The notes beneath the pieces are model-generated. The model ran no database searches. It saw only the letters and a program-made list of their open reading frames with translations, and was not told the DNA's origin. DNA of 64,000 nucleotides from Hellea sp. GTDB lineage: Bacteria > Pseudomonadota > Alphaproteobacteria > Caulobacterales > Maricaulaceae. Numbering within the stretch: the first letter of the stretch is position 1; each line of letters begins with the position of its first letter. The stretch covers positions 1-64,000 of the forward strand of contig JAQXEH010000049.1 of the NCBI GenBank assembly GCA_029250925.1, read 5' to 3'. The position numbers and the translations under genes are program-made. This document shows positions 25,065-34,362 of the stretch, piece after piece.

Positions 25065-27314
25065 CTAAAAAAGCCTTTTATCTGGAGAAAAAAGACCCTG
25101 CCTAGAAAAACCTCGTGGTGCTAAGCGACCGGCTCCAGCCCGCTTTCCTTGAAGCACTTTCCAGTCTGCAACCGCATTAGTTCTCCCAGCGCTATCAATA
25201 AAGCTGAGGCCTTCAATATCTTTAAATGTAGTTAAATCAGCAAGACCACCATCTTTAAACTTTTGAAGCCTTACACCCTTCCCTCGTGTCATTTCAGGAA
25301 GCTCATCAATATTAAAAACTAATATTTTACGGTTTTCTCCAATAGTTGCAATTTTCCCTCCCACTATCTCAACACAGCGAATGGCTTCAGAATCTCCTTT
25401 TACATTTAATGTTTTTCTACCCCCTTTGGTAGATGCAATAACATCAGACTCCTTTACTTTAAAACCATACCCCTCAGAACTTGCTACCAAAAGATTTCTA
25501 TCCGGATTATGCACAAACATTCCAACAGGCTCATGATCATTCTCTAAATCAATAAGAAGCCTTATAGGGTCTCCATTGCCCCTACCTCCAGGCAATTTAT
25601 CAGCTCCGATTGTATAAAATTTTCCATTTGATGCAAAAACAATTAACTTATCAGTAGTTACACATGTCAAAACAAAACCTTCTTTGTCTTCATCCTTATA
25701 TTTTATAGCACTTACATCATGACTGTGGCCTTTCAGAGCTCTTATCCAGCCTTTTTCGGACATAACAACAGTGATTGGTTCTTTCTGGATGAAAGCTCGA
25801 CTTAAATCTACTTTAATTTCGGGAAGCGATGCAAATGAAGTTCGCCTAGCACCTAAAACAGTTTTTAAATTATACTCACTTTTAATTGCCTTAACCTGAT
25901 CAGATATTCTGCTCCATTGCGCATCAGGAGATGAAAGTAAGGTTTCAATGGTTTCTTTCTCAGAAATTAAAAGATTATTTTCATTGCTGATTTCAATTTC
26001 TTGCAGTTTATTTAACGCACGTAACCGCATGTTTAAAATAGCATCAGCTTGCCTGTCAGTGAGCTGAAAAACATTTATTAGTTCGGCTTTAGGCTTATCC
26101 TCATATCTTATAATTCTTATGACTTCATCAAGATTTAGAAATGCTTTCATATAGCCATCTAAAACTTCTAAGCGGTCATTAATTTTTTTTAAGCGCTGTC
26201 TAGACCTTCTGAGTAAAACTTCACGTAGATGATCTAAATAGCTTTGAATAACCTCCTTGAGGTCCATAACGCGTGGTGTACGCGTAGCATCTAGTACATT
26301 CATATTAAGTGAGGTTCTGCTCTCAAGCTCAGTAACTTTAAATAAGCTTTCCATTAATAAGTTAGGGTCTATATTTTTACTCTTAGGCTCAAGAATGATG
26401 CGAACATCTTCAGTAGACTCGTCTCTCACATCTTCTAACCACGGGGCCTTTTTAGTCTCAATAACTTCTGCTAATTTCTCTATTAAACGTGATTTTTGAA
26501 CTTGATATGGTATCTCAGTTACAACAATTTGATACATACCACGGCCTAGGTCTTCAGTTGACCATTTTGACCTTACTTTAAAGCCACCCTTACCCGTTTT
26601 ATAGGTTTCCAACATAGATTCTTTCGTTTCTACAATAACACCGCCTGTTGGTAGATCTGGCCCTTTTATGTATTCCATCAGTGTGGACACACGCGCATTG
26701 GGTGTTTTAATTAAATGTAAAGCTGCAGAACAAATTTCTGATGCATTATGCGGGGGTATAGAAGTTGCCATCCCAACTGCTATACCATGAGAACCGTTCG
26801 CTAAAAGATTTGGGAATCCAGCTGGTAATACATCAGGTTCCTCATCTTCTTCATTATAAGTCGATGAAAAATCAACTGAGTTTTCGTCGAGTCCATCTAA
26901 TAAAGCAACCCCAGCAGAAGTCATTTTAGCCTCTGTATACCTCATTGCAGCAGGACTATCCCCATCAATATTTCCAAAGTTTCCTTGCCCGTCAACTAAT
27001 GGATACCTTGTTGAAAAGCTTTGACTGAGTTTTACAAGAGCATCATATATAGATGCATCACCATGTGGGTGATATTGCCCCATAACATCGCCAACTATCC
27101 TTGCTGATTTTTTATAAGCATTTTCAGGGTTAAGTTTTAGTTGACGCATTGCATATAAAATACGCCTATGGACAGGCTTTAAGCCATCTCTAACATCTGG
27201 CAGGGCTCGTTGAGTAATAGTAGATAATGCGTACGCAAGATATCGTGAAGAGAGTGCGTCATCGATATGCTCATCGATAATCATAGTTTTTTCACTATTT
27301 TTATTATCAACCAT
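25065..27314 (-). CDS. parC: DNA topoisomerase IV subunit A
   Basis: ParC, with ParE, decatenates daughter chromosomes. The 749-residue protein has [26 protein letters not shown] (about 28-53), the catalytic tyrosine in [11 protein letters not shown] (Tyr near 121) and the long coiled coil around 360-460. Length and the short C-terminal beta-propeller remnant ([20 protein letters not shown]-like repeats) favour ParC over GyrA. No parE is present in the window. It is transcribed alone, with about 100 AT-rich bases upstream. Confidence 0.94.
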   Translation of the reverse strand: MVDNKNSEKTMIIDEHIDDALSSRYLAYALSTITQRALPDVRDGLKPVHRRILYAMRQLKLNPENAYKKSARIVGDVMGQYHPHGDASIYDALVKLSQSFSTRYPLVDGQGNFGNIDGDSPAAMRYTEAKMTSAGVALLDGLDENSVDFSSTYNEEDEEPDVLPAGFPNLLANGSHGIAVGMATSIPPHNASEICSAALHLIKTPNARVSTLMEYIKGPDLPTGGVIVETKESMLETYKTGKGGFKVRSKWSTEDLGRGMYQIVVTEIPYQVQKSRLIEKLAEVIETKKAPWLEDVRDESTEDVRIILEPKSKNIDPNLLMESLFKVTELESRTSLNMNVLDATRTPRVMDLKEVIQSYLDHLREVLLRRSRQRLKKINDRLEVLDGYMKAFLNLDEVIRIIRYEDKPKAELINVFQLTDRQADAILNMRLRALNKLQEIEISNENNLLISEKETIETLLSSPDAQWSRISDQVKAIKSEYNLKTVLGARRTSFASLPEIKVDLSRAFIQKEPITVVMSEKGWIRALKGHSHDVSAIKYKDEDKEGFVLTCVTTDKLIVFASNGKFYTIGADKLPGGRGNGDPIRLLIDLENDHEPVGMFVHNPDRNLLVASSEGYGFKVKESDVIASTKGGRKTLNVKGDSEAIRCVEIVGGKIATIGENRKILVFNIDELPEMTRGKGVRLQKFKDGGLADLTTFKDIEGLSFIDSAGRTNAVADWKVLQGKRAGAGRLAPRGFSRQGLFSPDKRLF

Positions 27315-27419
27315 TTAATCTTACCTAATTCATGTACTGCTATAGTTAATAAAATTAAAATACATGTAAGGAAAATCAATAAAGCAAAAATTAATATTTG
27401 TCATATTAGTAGCCGTAAT

Positions 27420-27836
27420 TTATTTTTTTAGAGACTGCGCAAGAGGCGCTCTGATTTGTTCTAAATTAAATCCTGCTTCACTTAATGCTTTCATTACCTC
27501 ATCAACTCCCAAAAATTTGACATTAGCGAAAGCCCACAGAACAGAACTTCTCATACCACTGGCACAAAACGCTACTATGGGTCTAGGACAATCAGAAAAT
27601 ACAGTTTTAGAAGCTTCTATTAAGCCCTCTGATACACTGCCAGACATGGGTATATGATGATAGTCAACCCCTCGGTCACTAGCAATTTTCTCTAATTCCT
27701 CAGATAATGGCTGTAATGGCACTTCCATATCCGGCCTATTATTTACGAATGTCATAACGCCCTGATCAATTAAAGTTGCCATCTGCGTTGCCAGAAGCTG
27801 ACCCGTTATAAAAACATCTCCAGGTAACTCCTTCAT
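27420..27836 (-). CDS. TIGR01244-type sulfurtransferase / DUF442 phosphatase-fold protein
   Basis: A 138-residue protein of the DUF442 family (Blh-like N-terminal domain). It has the phosphatase-type loop CASGMRS with Cys91 and Arg96 (CX4R), preceded by VNNRPD near 31-36. Family members look like dual-specificity phosphatases or rhodaneses and are linked to sulfide handling, but here the gene is simply attached to tkt: its ATG overlaps the tkt stop by one base (TAATG). Activity cannot be assigned from sequence. Confidence 0.8.
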   Translation of the reverse strand: MKELPGDVFITGQLLATQMATLIDQGVMTFVNNRPDMEVPLQPLSEELEKIASDRGVDYHHIPMSGSVSEGLIEASKTVFSDCPRPIVAFCASGMRSSVLWAFANVKFLGVDEVMKALSEAGFNLEQIRAPLAQSLKK

Positions 27837-29830
27837 TATAAATCTAACATTTTTCGAGCTTTTTTGATAATTTCATTAGTTGTAATACCAAAATGATTAA
27901 ACAATTCGTTTCCAGGAGCGGAAGCACCAAAACTATCCATACCCACGAAACTATCCCCGCGATTAATTAACCCTTCCCAGCCCTGTCTTATACCTGCCTC
28001 GACAGCCACTTTTGGAAGATTATGGCCTATTACCTCATTAATATAGCTTTCATCTTGCTCAAGAAATAAATCAAGGCAAGGAACAGATACTACTTTAGAG
28101 GAAATACCCAATAAATTTAACTTATCGTACGCCTCAACAGCTAAGTGGACCTCTGAACCACTAGCTAACAGAGTTATCTGACATTGCCCTTTACTCTGTC
28201 TTAGTATGTACGCGCCGTATTTAGACTTATTTTCATTAACTGAATTTCGCACTGGAGGAAGACCTTGACGCGTTAGAGCGTGCAATGATGGACCAGATGT
28301 TCTTTCAACTGAAATCTCCCAGCATTCGGCTGTTTCGATAGCATCAGCAGGACGAAAAACATAAAGGTTAGGAATGGCGCGTAAAGAAGCGACATGTTCA
28401 ACAGGTTGGTGGGTAGGACCATCTTCACCCACACCTATAGAGTCATGCGTCATCACATAAATAACTCTTATACCCATTAGTGCTGATAATCGAATTGCGG
28501 GACGACAATAGTCTGCAAAAACTAGAAAGGTTCCTGAATAAGGTATTATGCCGCCATGAAGTGCCATTCCATTCATGGCCGCGCCCATTACATGCTCTCT
28601 GATCCCATAGTTAATATACCTACCACCGTAATTATCATGTTGAATTTCTGATGATGTAGAAGGAGTTTTTGTTTTATTAGATCCTTCAAGATCAGCAGAT
28701 CCAGAAATCATATCAGTTAATGAAGAAGTCAATATTTTCAATGCATTACCTGAAGATGCTCTAGTTGCTAATGTTGGTGAACTATCAAGTAGCTGCGTTT
28801 TGTATTCCAGCATGTCTTTTTTCCAGCCTTCATTAAGCTTTCCGCTAATAGCCCTATTAAATTCACTCTCGTTTACAGAACCCTTAAGTCTTCTTTCCCA
28901 TGCATTTTGAGCCGAACGACCTTTTCTTCCTGGTCTTTTCCAGAGTTTATAAACCTCATCAGGAATTACGAAAGAGTCGTAGTCCCATCCAATAGCTTTT
29001 CTCGTTTCAATTATTTCCTCAGCACCAAGAGGAGCGCCGTGAACTTTTGATGTGCCAGACTTTGCTGGTGATCCCTTTCCAATAATGGTTTTACAAGCAA
29101 TCAATGTTGGTTTCATTGATTTTTTAGCCCTTCTTAGAGCACTAGCAACCTTTTTAGCATCATGACCGTCAACTTTTATTACATTCCAGTTACAGGCTTC
29201 AAACCTCTTTTTTTGATCAGTACTATCAGATATACCAACAGTACCGTCTATTGTTATGTTGTTATCGTCCCAAAGTACAATGAGTTTATTTAATTTTAGA
29301 TGCCCAGCCAATGAAATTGCTTCCTGGGAGATCCCTTCCATAAGACAACCGTCGCCAGCTATAACGTAAGTGTGATGATCAACTATCTGATCACCAAATC
29401 GTGCATTCATATGTCTTTCTGCTAAAGCAAAGCCTACAGCATTAGATATGCCCTGCCCTAAAGGTCCTGTCGTAGTTTCAACCCCTGGAACATGTCCATA
29501 TTCAGGATGACCAGCGGTTATTGAGCCTAATTGCCTGAAATTTTTAATCTGCTCCATGTCAACAGCTTTATACCCAGTCAAATGGAGCAAACTATATATA
29601 AGCATCGATCCATGGCCAGCTGATAGAATAAAACGGTCACGATCTGGCCAATTAGGGTCTTTTGGGTTAAATTTGAGAAACTTTGCGAAGAGCACAGTTG
29701 CTGCATCAGCCATCCCCATTGGCATTCCTGGATGTCCTGAATTTGCAGCCTGAACAGCATCCATTGATAGCGCCGTAATTGCATTACTCATTAGTTTGTG
29801 TTCAAACTCAGATTTTGATGTTTCAGTCAT
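27836..29830 (-). CDS. tkt: Transketolase
   Basis: Transketolase moves two-carbon units in the pentose phosphate pathway with thiamine diphosphate. The 664-residue protein has NSGHPGMPMGMA (31-42), the ThDP motif GDGCLMEGISQEA through the NN pair (DDNNITIDG) at about 157-193, and the C-terminal partner region IMTHDSIGVGEDGPTHQPVEH with GIREHVMG before it. It is followed in the same transcript by the DUF442 gene. thiL in the same window provides its cofactor. Confidence 0.97.
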   Translation of the reverse strand: MTETSKSEFEHKLMSNAITALSMDAVQAANSGHPGMPMGMADAATVLFAKFLKFNPKDPNWPDRDRFILSAGHGSMLIYSLLHLTGYKAVDMEQIKNFRQLGSITAGHPEYGHVPGVETTTGPLGQGISNAVGFALAERHMNARFGDQIVDHHTYVIAGDGCLMEGISQEAISLAGHLKLNKLIVLWDDNNITIDGTVGISDSTDQKKRFEACNWNVIKVDGHDAKKVASALRRAKKSMKPTLIACKTIIGKGSPAKSGTSKVHGAPLGAEEIIETRKAIGWDYDSFVIPDEVYKLWKRPGRKGRSAQNAWERRLKGSVNESEFNRAISGKLNEGWKKDMLEYKTQLLDSSPTLATRASSGNALKILTSSLTDMISGSADLEGSNKTKTPSTSSEIQHDNYGGRYINYGIREHVMGAAMNGMALHGGIIPYSGTFLVFADYCRPAIRLSALMGIRVIYVMTHDSIGVGEDGPTHQPVEHVASLRAIPNLYVFRPADAIETAECWEISVERTSGPSLHALTRQGLPPVRNSVNENKSKYGAYILRQSKGQCQITLLASGSEVHLAVEAYDKLNLLGISSKVVSVPCLDLFLEQDESYINEVIGHNLPKVAVEAGIRQGWEGLINRGDSFVGMDSFGASAPGNELFNHFGITTNEIIKKARKMLDL

Positions 29831-29930
29831 AAATTTATCCGCATAACTAATGATTCTTTATAACAAGGATTACATGATACCCAATCCAAGGCTAGCTTTA
29901 AGAAACTAGAATTTGTGGATTAGAATAAAA

Positions 29931-31778
29931 TTATAATCCTAAATTAGCGGCAACTTGGTATGTAATACCAGCCATAAGATAAGCTAACGCGAATAAATAG
30001 AAAAAAGCAAAAAGAGGCCATCTCCAACTGTTAGTTTCTTTTCTCATTATTGCTAATGTTGAAAGACACTGAGGAGCGAAAACGAACCACACCAAAAATG
30101 AAAGTGCTGTTGGTAAAGACCAACTATTTTGTAGGGTTTCTTTTAGTGGCCCATCTATAGACTCACTATCAAGCGAATAAATGGTAGCCAACGCTCCAAC
30201 AACAACCTCACGGGCGGCCATTCCTGGTATTAAACTTATCGCTATTTCTAAATTGAATCCTATAGGCCTTAAAATAGGTTCTATAAGTGTTCCAATTTTA
30301 CCTGCAAAAGTACCGACTATTCCATTTGATTTAGTAGGGTAGCTTGCAAGAAACCAAATAATAATTGACGCAGGTAAAATAATACGACCAGCACGGTTAA
30401 TAAAGATTAATGCTCTATCCCATAATCCTATAAAATAATCTTTTATGACTGGTAATTTATAACTAGGGAGTTCGATTAACAAGATTGATTTTGTATTGTT
30501 CATTAAGGTTTTTTTAAAAATAAAAGCCATTATCATAGCAAATATAATACCACCCAGAACCAAGCCAAAAGCTATTAAACCTTGGAGACCTAAAAAACCA
30601 ATATTTATATCTGGTATAAAAGCGCCGATAATCATAATATATACAGGCCAACGTGCTGAACATGTCATCAAGGGTGCTATAAGTATTGTTGTAAGCCTAT
30701 CCTTTTCTTGCTCGATGCTTCTTGCTGCCATAATTCCTGGTATTGCGCAGGCAAAACTCGATAGAAGCGGTATAAATGCTCGACCATTCAAACCAACTTT
30801 AGCCATTAGTGAGTCTACTAGGAATGCTGCACGTGTCATGTAACCGGATGCTTCTAATAACAAAATAAAAGCAAATAATATAATAATTTGAGGTAAGAAA
30901 ATAATTACACTGCCGACCCCAGCAATGATACCATCTGATATGAGAGACTTAAGCCAAGTTTCAGATAAATTTGAGTCTACCAGTAGTTGAAGTCTTGAAA
31001 AAATAAAGTCTATTCCATCCATAAAAGGCGCGGCCCACCAATAGACGGCTTGAAACATAAATATCAACAATCCAGCGAGAATAATAACTCCAAAAAATGG
31101 ATGCAAAACTATGTTATCTATTTTTTGAGTAAGACTTACGGTTTTATTTATCTGACTAACTGCGCTACTAGTAATTAGTCTAGCCTTTGACTGTAAGTCT
31201 TTGAGGCTATTTTTCTCAATCGCTGGTATTGAAATTGAATCATTTAATATGTCAGACGTCCATTCGTTTAAAAACTCTATTAAATGTGCTCTTCCAGTAT
31301 TTCTAACAGCTACGCATCTTATAACTGGTATATCTAAGAGAGACTCAAGCTCTGCTATATCGATATCAATCCCATCTCTGGCTGCCATATCCATCATATT
31401 TAATACTAAAATTATGGGCAAACCATAACTCTTTGCCTGAAGGATATTATGTAGATGAGTGGTAATATGCGAAGCATCCATCATAAAGATTAAGCCATCT
31501 GGCGCTCTCTCTCCAACTAGATTGCCTTTTATAGCATCTATCGCCACTCTTTCATCCATCGAATGGCCGCAGTCACCGTAGACCCCTGGTAAGTCTAGCA
31601 ATTCAATCGACTCTAAGCTTGAAAGAGAAAAATTCCCTTTTCTGTACTCGACAGTAACTCCTGGGTAATTAGCCACTTTAGCCCGCCCACCAGTTAAAGC
31701 ATTAAAAAGAGATGTTTTACCGCAATTAGGCGCACCAAGAAGAGCTAATCGAATATTTCTGTCCTCAATCACCGACAT
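29931..31778 (-). CDS. feoB: Ferrous iron transporter B
   Basis: FeoB imports Fe(II). The 615-residue protein has an N-terminal G domain with GAPNCGKTS (15-23), DLPGVYG and LNMMD motifs, then the membrane region with the two gate motifs (LSSFACAIPGIMAARSIE near 340 and IPGMAAREVVVG near 515). It is shorter than the 770-residue Escherichia coli type, lacking most of the C-terminal loop domain, which is a known compact form. Its start overlaps the feoA stop by one base. Confidence 0.95.
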   Translation of the reverse strand: MSVIEDRNIRLALLGAPNCGKTSLFNALTGGRAKVANYPGVTVEYRKGNFSLSSLESIELLDLPGVYGDCGHSMDERVAIDAIKGNLVGERAPDGLIFMMDASHITTHLHNILQAKSYGLPIILVLNMMDMAARDGIDIDIAELESLLDIPVIRCVAVRNTGRAHLIEFLNEWTSDILNDSISIPAIEKNSLKDLQSKARLITSSAVSQINKTVSLTQKIDNIVLHPFFGVIILAGLLIFMFQAVYWWAAPFMDGIDFIFSRLQLLVDSNLSETWLKSLISDGIIAGVGSVIIFLPQIIILFAFILLLEASGYMTRAAFLVDSLMAKVGLNGRAFIPLLSSFACAIPGIMAARSIEQEKDRLTTILIAPLMTCSARWPVYIMIIGAFIPDINIGFLGLQGLIAFGLVLGGIIFAMIMAFIFKKTLMNNTKSILLIELPSYKLPVIKDYFIGLWDRALIFINRAGRIILPASIIIWFLASYPTKSNGIVGTFAGKIGTLIEPILRPIGFNLEIAISLIPGMAAREVVVGALATIYSLDSESIDGPLKETLQNSWSLPTALSFLVWFVFAPQCLSTLAIMRKETNSWRWPLFAFFYLFALAYLMAGITYQVAANLGL

Positions 31779-32011
31779 TATATTATCTCAACTACAATAG
31801 CTTGGGCTTCACGTCTTCTAAGCGCAATAAGGGCGCCATTTAATTTTAATGACATAGGGTTTTTGCCGAATGGTCCAAAATGAAGTACTGTTACTTGATC
31901 GCCCTCAGCAAAACCTATTTCTCTCAATCGTGTTTCAAGCACTAGATCATGCGAATCAAAATCTATAATTCTGGCTTTTTGATTTAAAGAAAGTTCACTC
32001 AAGGTCATCAC
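31778..32011 (-). CDS. feoA: Ferrous iron transport protein A
   Basis: A 77-residue SH3-like protein that supports FeoB. It has LRLREIGFAEGDQVTVLHFGPFGKNPMSLKLNGALIALRRREA-like order (key motif REIGF...GP.G..P), matching FeoA. It is the first gene of feoAB, one-base coupled to feoB, and a 15-bp inverted repeat stands 11-25 bases before its start. Confidence 0.93.
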   Translation of the reverse strand: MMTLSELSLNQKARIIDFDSHDLVLETRLREIGFAEGDQVTVLHFGPFGKNPMSLKLNGALIALRRREAQAIVVEII

Positions 32012-32021
32012 GAGTTCTTAA

Positions 32022-32036
32022 TGCGAATAGTTCGCA
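32022..32036. promoter_or_regulatory. 15-bp inverted repeat before feoAB, candidate iron-regulator site
   Basis: TGCGAA-TAG-TTCGCA is a perfect 6-3-6 palindrome located 10-25 bases upstream of the feoA ATG. Its form (TGC, nine bases, GCA) resembles Fur/Mur-type boxes in alphaproteobacteria and also the 15-bp hemA/hemB element of this window. A role as an iron operator is inference. Confidence 0.45.
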
Positions 32037-32152
32037 AAAGCAAAGACTATATTTATCTGTTATTATATAAATTAGATTAAAAAACAGGATAGACAGTTAC
32101 AAATGCTTTCACTATAACGCCGTCTGTTGGCGATCTATGAATCGTACTAAAC

Positions 32153-32228
<76 letters not shown>

Positions 32229-32287
32229 TTTCCTGTAATTAAATTTTTCAAGCCTCTAAATCTATATTAGCTATTAATAGAAAAACT

Positions 32288-32650
32288 TTAACTAAAATCA
32301 AAGAAACAAAGCTTATTTCCATCCGGGTCTTTAACGTAGGCCCCGTAGAAAACACCTTCTATACGCTGACCTGGCGCACCATCACAAGTAGCACCTAGTT
32401 CTATAGCTTTGTTATAAAACTCGACCACTCCTTCTCTTGAACCTCCAGGAAACGCCACCATAACTCCATTACCAGGGCTTGGGTCATTGTCATCAAAAGG
32501 AATGCATACCGCTATCTTGGGGTGTGCCATGTCTTTTCCTATCATGACTAGGCGCCCTACATCCACTAAGACTTTAGAATTTAATAATGTTGTATAAAAT
32601 TTCTTTGAGACCTCTAGATCTCGAACCCCTAAAGTTACATATCCAATCAT
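32288..32650 (-). CDS. VOC-superfamily (glyoxalase/dioxygenase-fold) protein
   Basis: A 120-residue single-domain VOC protein: YVTLGVRDLEVSKKFYTTLL at 3-22 and the C-terminal GAYVKDPDGNKLCFFDFS are the two beta-alpha-beta-beta-beta repeats. It lacks enough context to choose between glyoxalase-like, bleomycin-resistance-like or other functions. A metal-binding His/Glu set is not fully evident. It is divergent from soxB across a 183-base AT-rich gap in which I see no other element. Confidence 0.78.
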   Translation of the reverse strand: MIGYVTLGVRDLEVSKKFYTTLLNSKVLVDVGRLVMIGKDMAHPKIAVCIPFDDNDPSPGNGVMVAFPGGSREGVVEFYNKAIELGATCDGAPGQRIEGVFYGAYVKDPDGNKLCFFDFS

Positions 32651-32833
32651 ATATTTCTGCCTTTATAAAAGTTAATTACATTAATCCATCAACGTTATAA
32701 TGATTTAATAGCCATAAGCTAATATGGAAACTATTCTTTATTCTAATTGTTTCATTTAAATCTTACTAATCCAATATAAGAATGATTGAGGCTTTGCTTT
32801 TTTAGTTTAAATGTGTGTACGAAAGATAATTGC

Positions 32834-34084
32834 ATGACTTATTCGGCACTGAAAATATTTAAAGAGGCATTGACGGGTCATAAAGGCTGGAAACCAGTAT
32901 GGCGAAAATCTATCGCTCAAAATAGCTATGACATAATCATAATTGGTGGTGGAGGTCATGGATTAGCAACAGCCTTTTATTTAGCTAAACAGTTCAAACA
33001 AAAAAAAATTGCCGTTTTAGAAAAAGGATGGGTCGGCGGAGGAAATGTTGGCAGAAACACTACAATTATAAGATCTAACTATATGCTTAATAAGAACCAA
33101 GCTTTTTATGAATTTTCCTTAAAGCTATGGGAACGCATCGAAAAAGACATAAATTATAATGCAATGGTAAGCCAACGAGGTATTATTAATTTATTTCATT
33201 CAGATGCACAAAGGGACTCCTATATCCGCCGAGGAAACACCATGAGAATACACGGAACGGATGCTATCTTATTGAACCAAGACGAAGTAAAAAAGAAATA
33301 TCCTTTCCTTAATTATGATAATGCAAGATTTCCTATTAAAGGAGGGTTATGGCAACCACGTGGAGGAACAGTAAGGCACGATGCTGTTGCATGGGGTTAC
33401 GCGCATGCAGCAGATAAATATGGTGTTGATATTATCGAAAATTGTGAAGTAGTCGGCTTTGACATCGCCAATGGTAAATGTCTCGGCGTTAAAACAAATA
33501 AAGGCAATATAAAAGCTAATAAGATAGGCGTAGCAGTGGCGGGAAACAGCTCCAAAGTAATGAATATGGCTGGAATGAGGCTCCCTATAGAAAGTCATGT
33601 TCTTCAAGCATTTGTTAGTGAGGGATTAAAACCCATACTACCTGGCGTGATAACATATGGAGCTGGACATTTTTACGTTAGTCAGTCTGATAAAGGCGGG
33701 CTTGTTTTTGGTGGTGATATCGATGGCTATAATAGTTATGCGCAAAGGGGGAACCTACCCGTAGTCGAAGATGTATGTGAAGGAGGAGTTTCCCTTATGC
33801 CCATGATTGGAAAGGCTAGGCTGCTAAGGATGTGGGGAGGAATAATGGATATGTCTATGGATGGATCACCAATAATAGATAAAACACATATATCTGGTTT
33901 ATATTTTAATGGTGGTTGGTGCTACGGCGGATTTAAAGCGACTCCTGCAAGTGGATATAGCTTCGCTCATTTACTAGCAACCGACACGCATCATGAAGTT
34001 GCGAAAAACTATACACTAGATAGATTTAAATCTGGACTTACGATAGATGAAAAAGGACAAGGCGCTCAGCCTAATTTACATTAA
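32834..34084 (+). CDS. soxB: Sarcosine oxidase, beta subunit
   Basis: SoxB carries the covalent FMN/FAD oxidation site of heterotetrameric sarcosine oxidase. The ATG at 32834 gives 416 residues beginning MTYSALKIFKEALTGHKGW, the known SoxB-like N terminus; an earlier in-frame ATG at 32786 would add 16 residues with no family match. The FAD motif IIIGGGGHGLATAF is at about 35-48. Length equals characterised SoxB. It is the first of soxBDAG, and its stop overlaps soxD (TAATG). Confidence 0.94.
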   Translation: MTYSALKIFKEALTGHKGWKPVWRKSIAQNSYDIIIIGGGGHGLATAFYLAKQFKQKKIAVLEKGWVGGGNVGRNTTIIRSNYMLNKNQAFYEFSLKLWERIEKDINYNAMVSQRGIINLFHSDAQRDSYIRRGNTMRIHGTDAILLNQDEVKKKYPFLNYDNARFPIKGGLWQPRGGTVRHDAVAWGYAHAADKYGVDIIENCEVVGFDIANGKCLGVKTNKGNIKANKIGVAVAGNSSKVMNMAGMRLPIESHVLQAFVSEGLKPILPGVITYGAGHFYVSQSDKGGLVFGGDIDGYNSYAQRGNLPVVEDVCEGGVSLMPMIGKARLLRMWGGIMDMSMDGSPIIDKTHISGLYFNGGWCYGGFKATPASGYSFAHLLATDTHHEVAKNYTLDRFKSGLTIDEKGQGAQPNLH

Positions 34085-34362
34085 TGATAATAAATCACCC
34101 ACTATTAGGACCAAGAGACTCTTCTGAATTCACATACCGTGGTGATGCAGTTTTATTAAATCGGCCAGATCCAAACTCTGAATCGTTATTGAATGATTAT
34201 TACGAGTACCAATACATTCGTAATAATACACACGGCTTTATGAAAGAGCTTTGGTTTCATGAACAAGGAGATAGATCTTGGCTTGTAGTTACAAGAAATA
34301 CCTTAACTCATGAAATAATAAAAGTAGAGCTAGCTTCAGAATATAAACGAGAAAACAAATGA
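34084..34362 (+). CDS. soxD: Sarcosine oxidase, delta subunit
   Basis: A 92-residue SoxD. It shows the family start LLGPRDSSEFTYRGDA and the motif REYRD-like stretch YYEYQYIRNNTHGFMKELWFHEQGDRSWL, where HEQG/GC..WL follows the usual order. The zinc cysteines of many SoxD proteins (CPxCG near the start) are not seen here: the N terminus reads MIINHPLLGPRD without cysteine. It overlaps soxB by one base and soxA by four. Confidence 0.9.
   Translation: MIINHPLLGPRDSSEFTYRGDAVLLNRPDPNSESLLNDYYEYQYIRNNTHGFMKELWFHEQGDRSWLVVTRNTLTHEIIKVELASEYKRENK

Noticed and set aside
27315-27419. Gap downstream of the parC start, searched for a small gene or RNA
   Set aside because: Only AT-rich sequence with a weak CATGTA/TACATG repeat; no ORF with a ribosome site and no stable fold.
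29883-29921. Imperfect hairpin between feoB and tkt (AATCCA...TGGATT with inner CTAG...CTAG)
   Set aside because: Long unpaired parts and no T-run on the minus strand; too weak to call a terminator.
32651-32833. Gap between the VOC gene and soxB, searched for a glycine or other riboswitch
   Set aside because: No GGA-type motif sets, paired stems or expression-platform hairpin seen.
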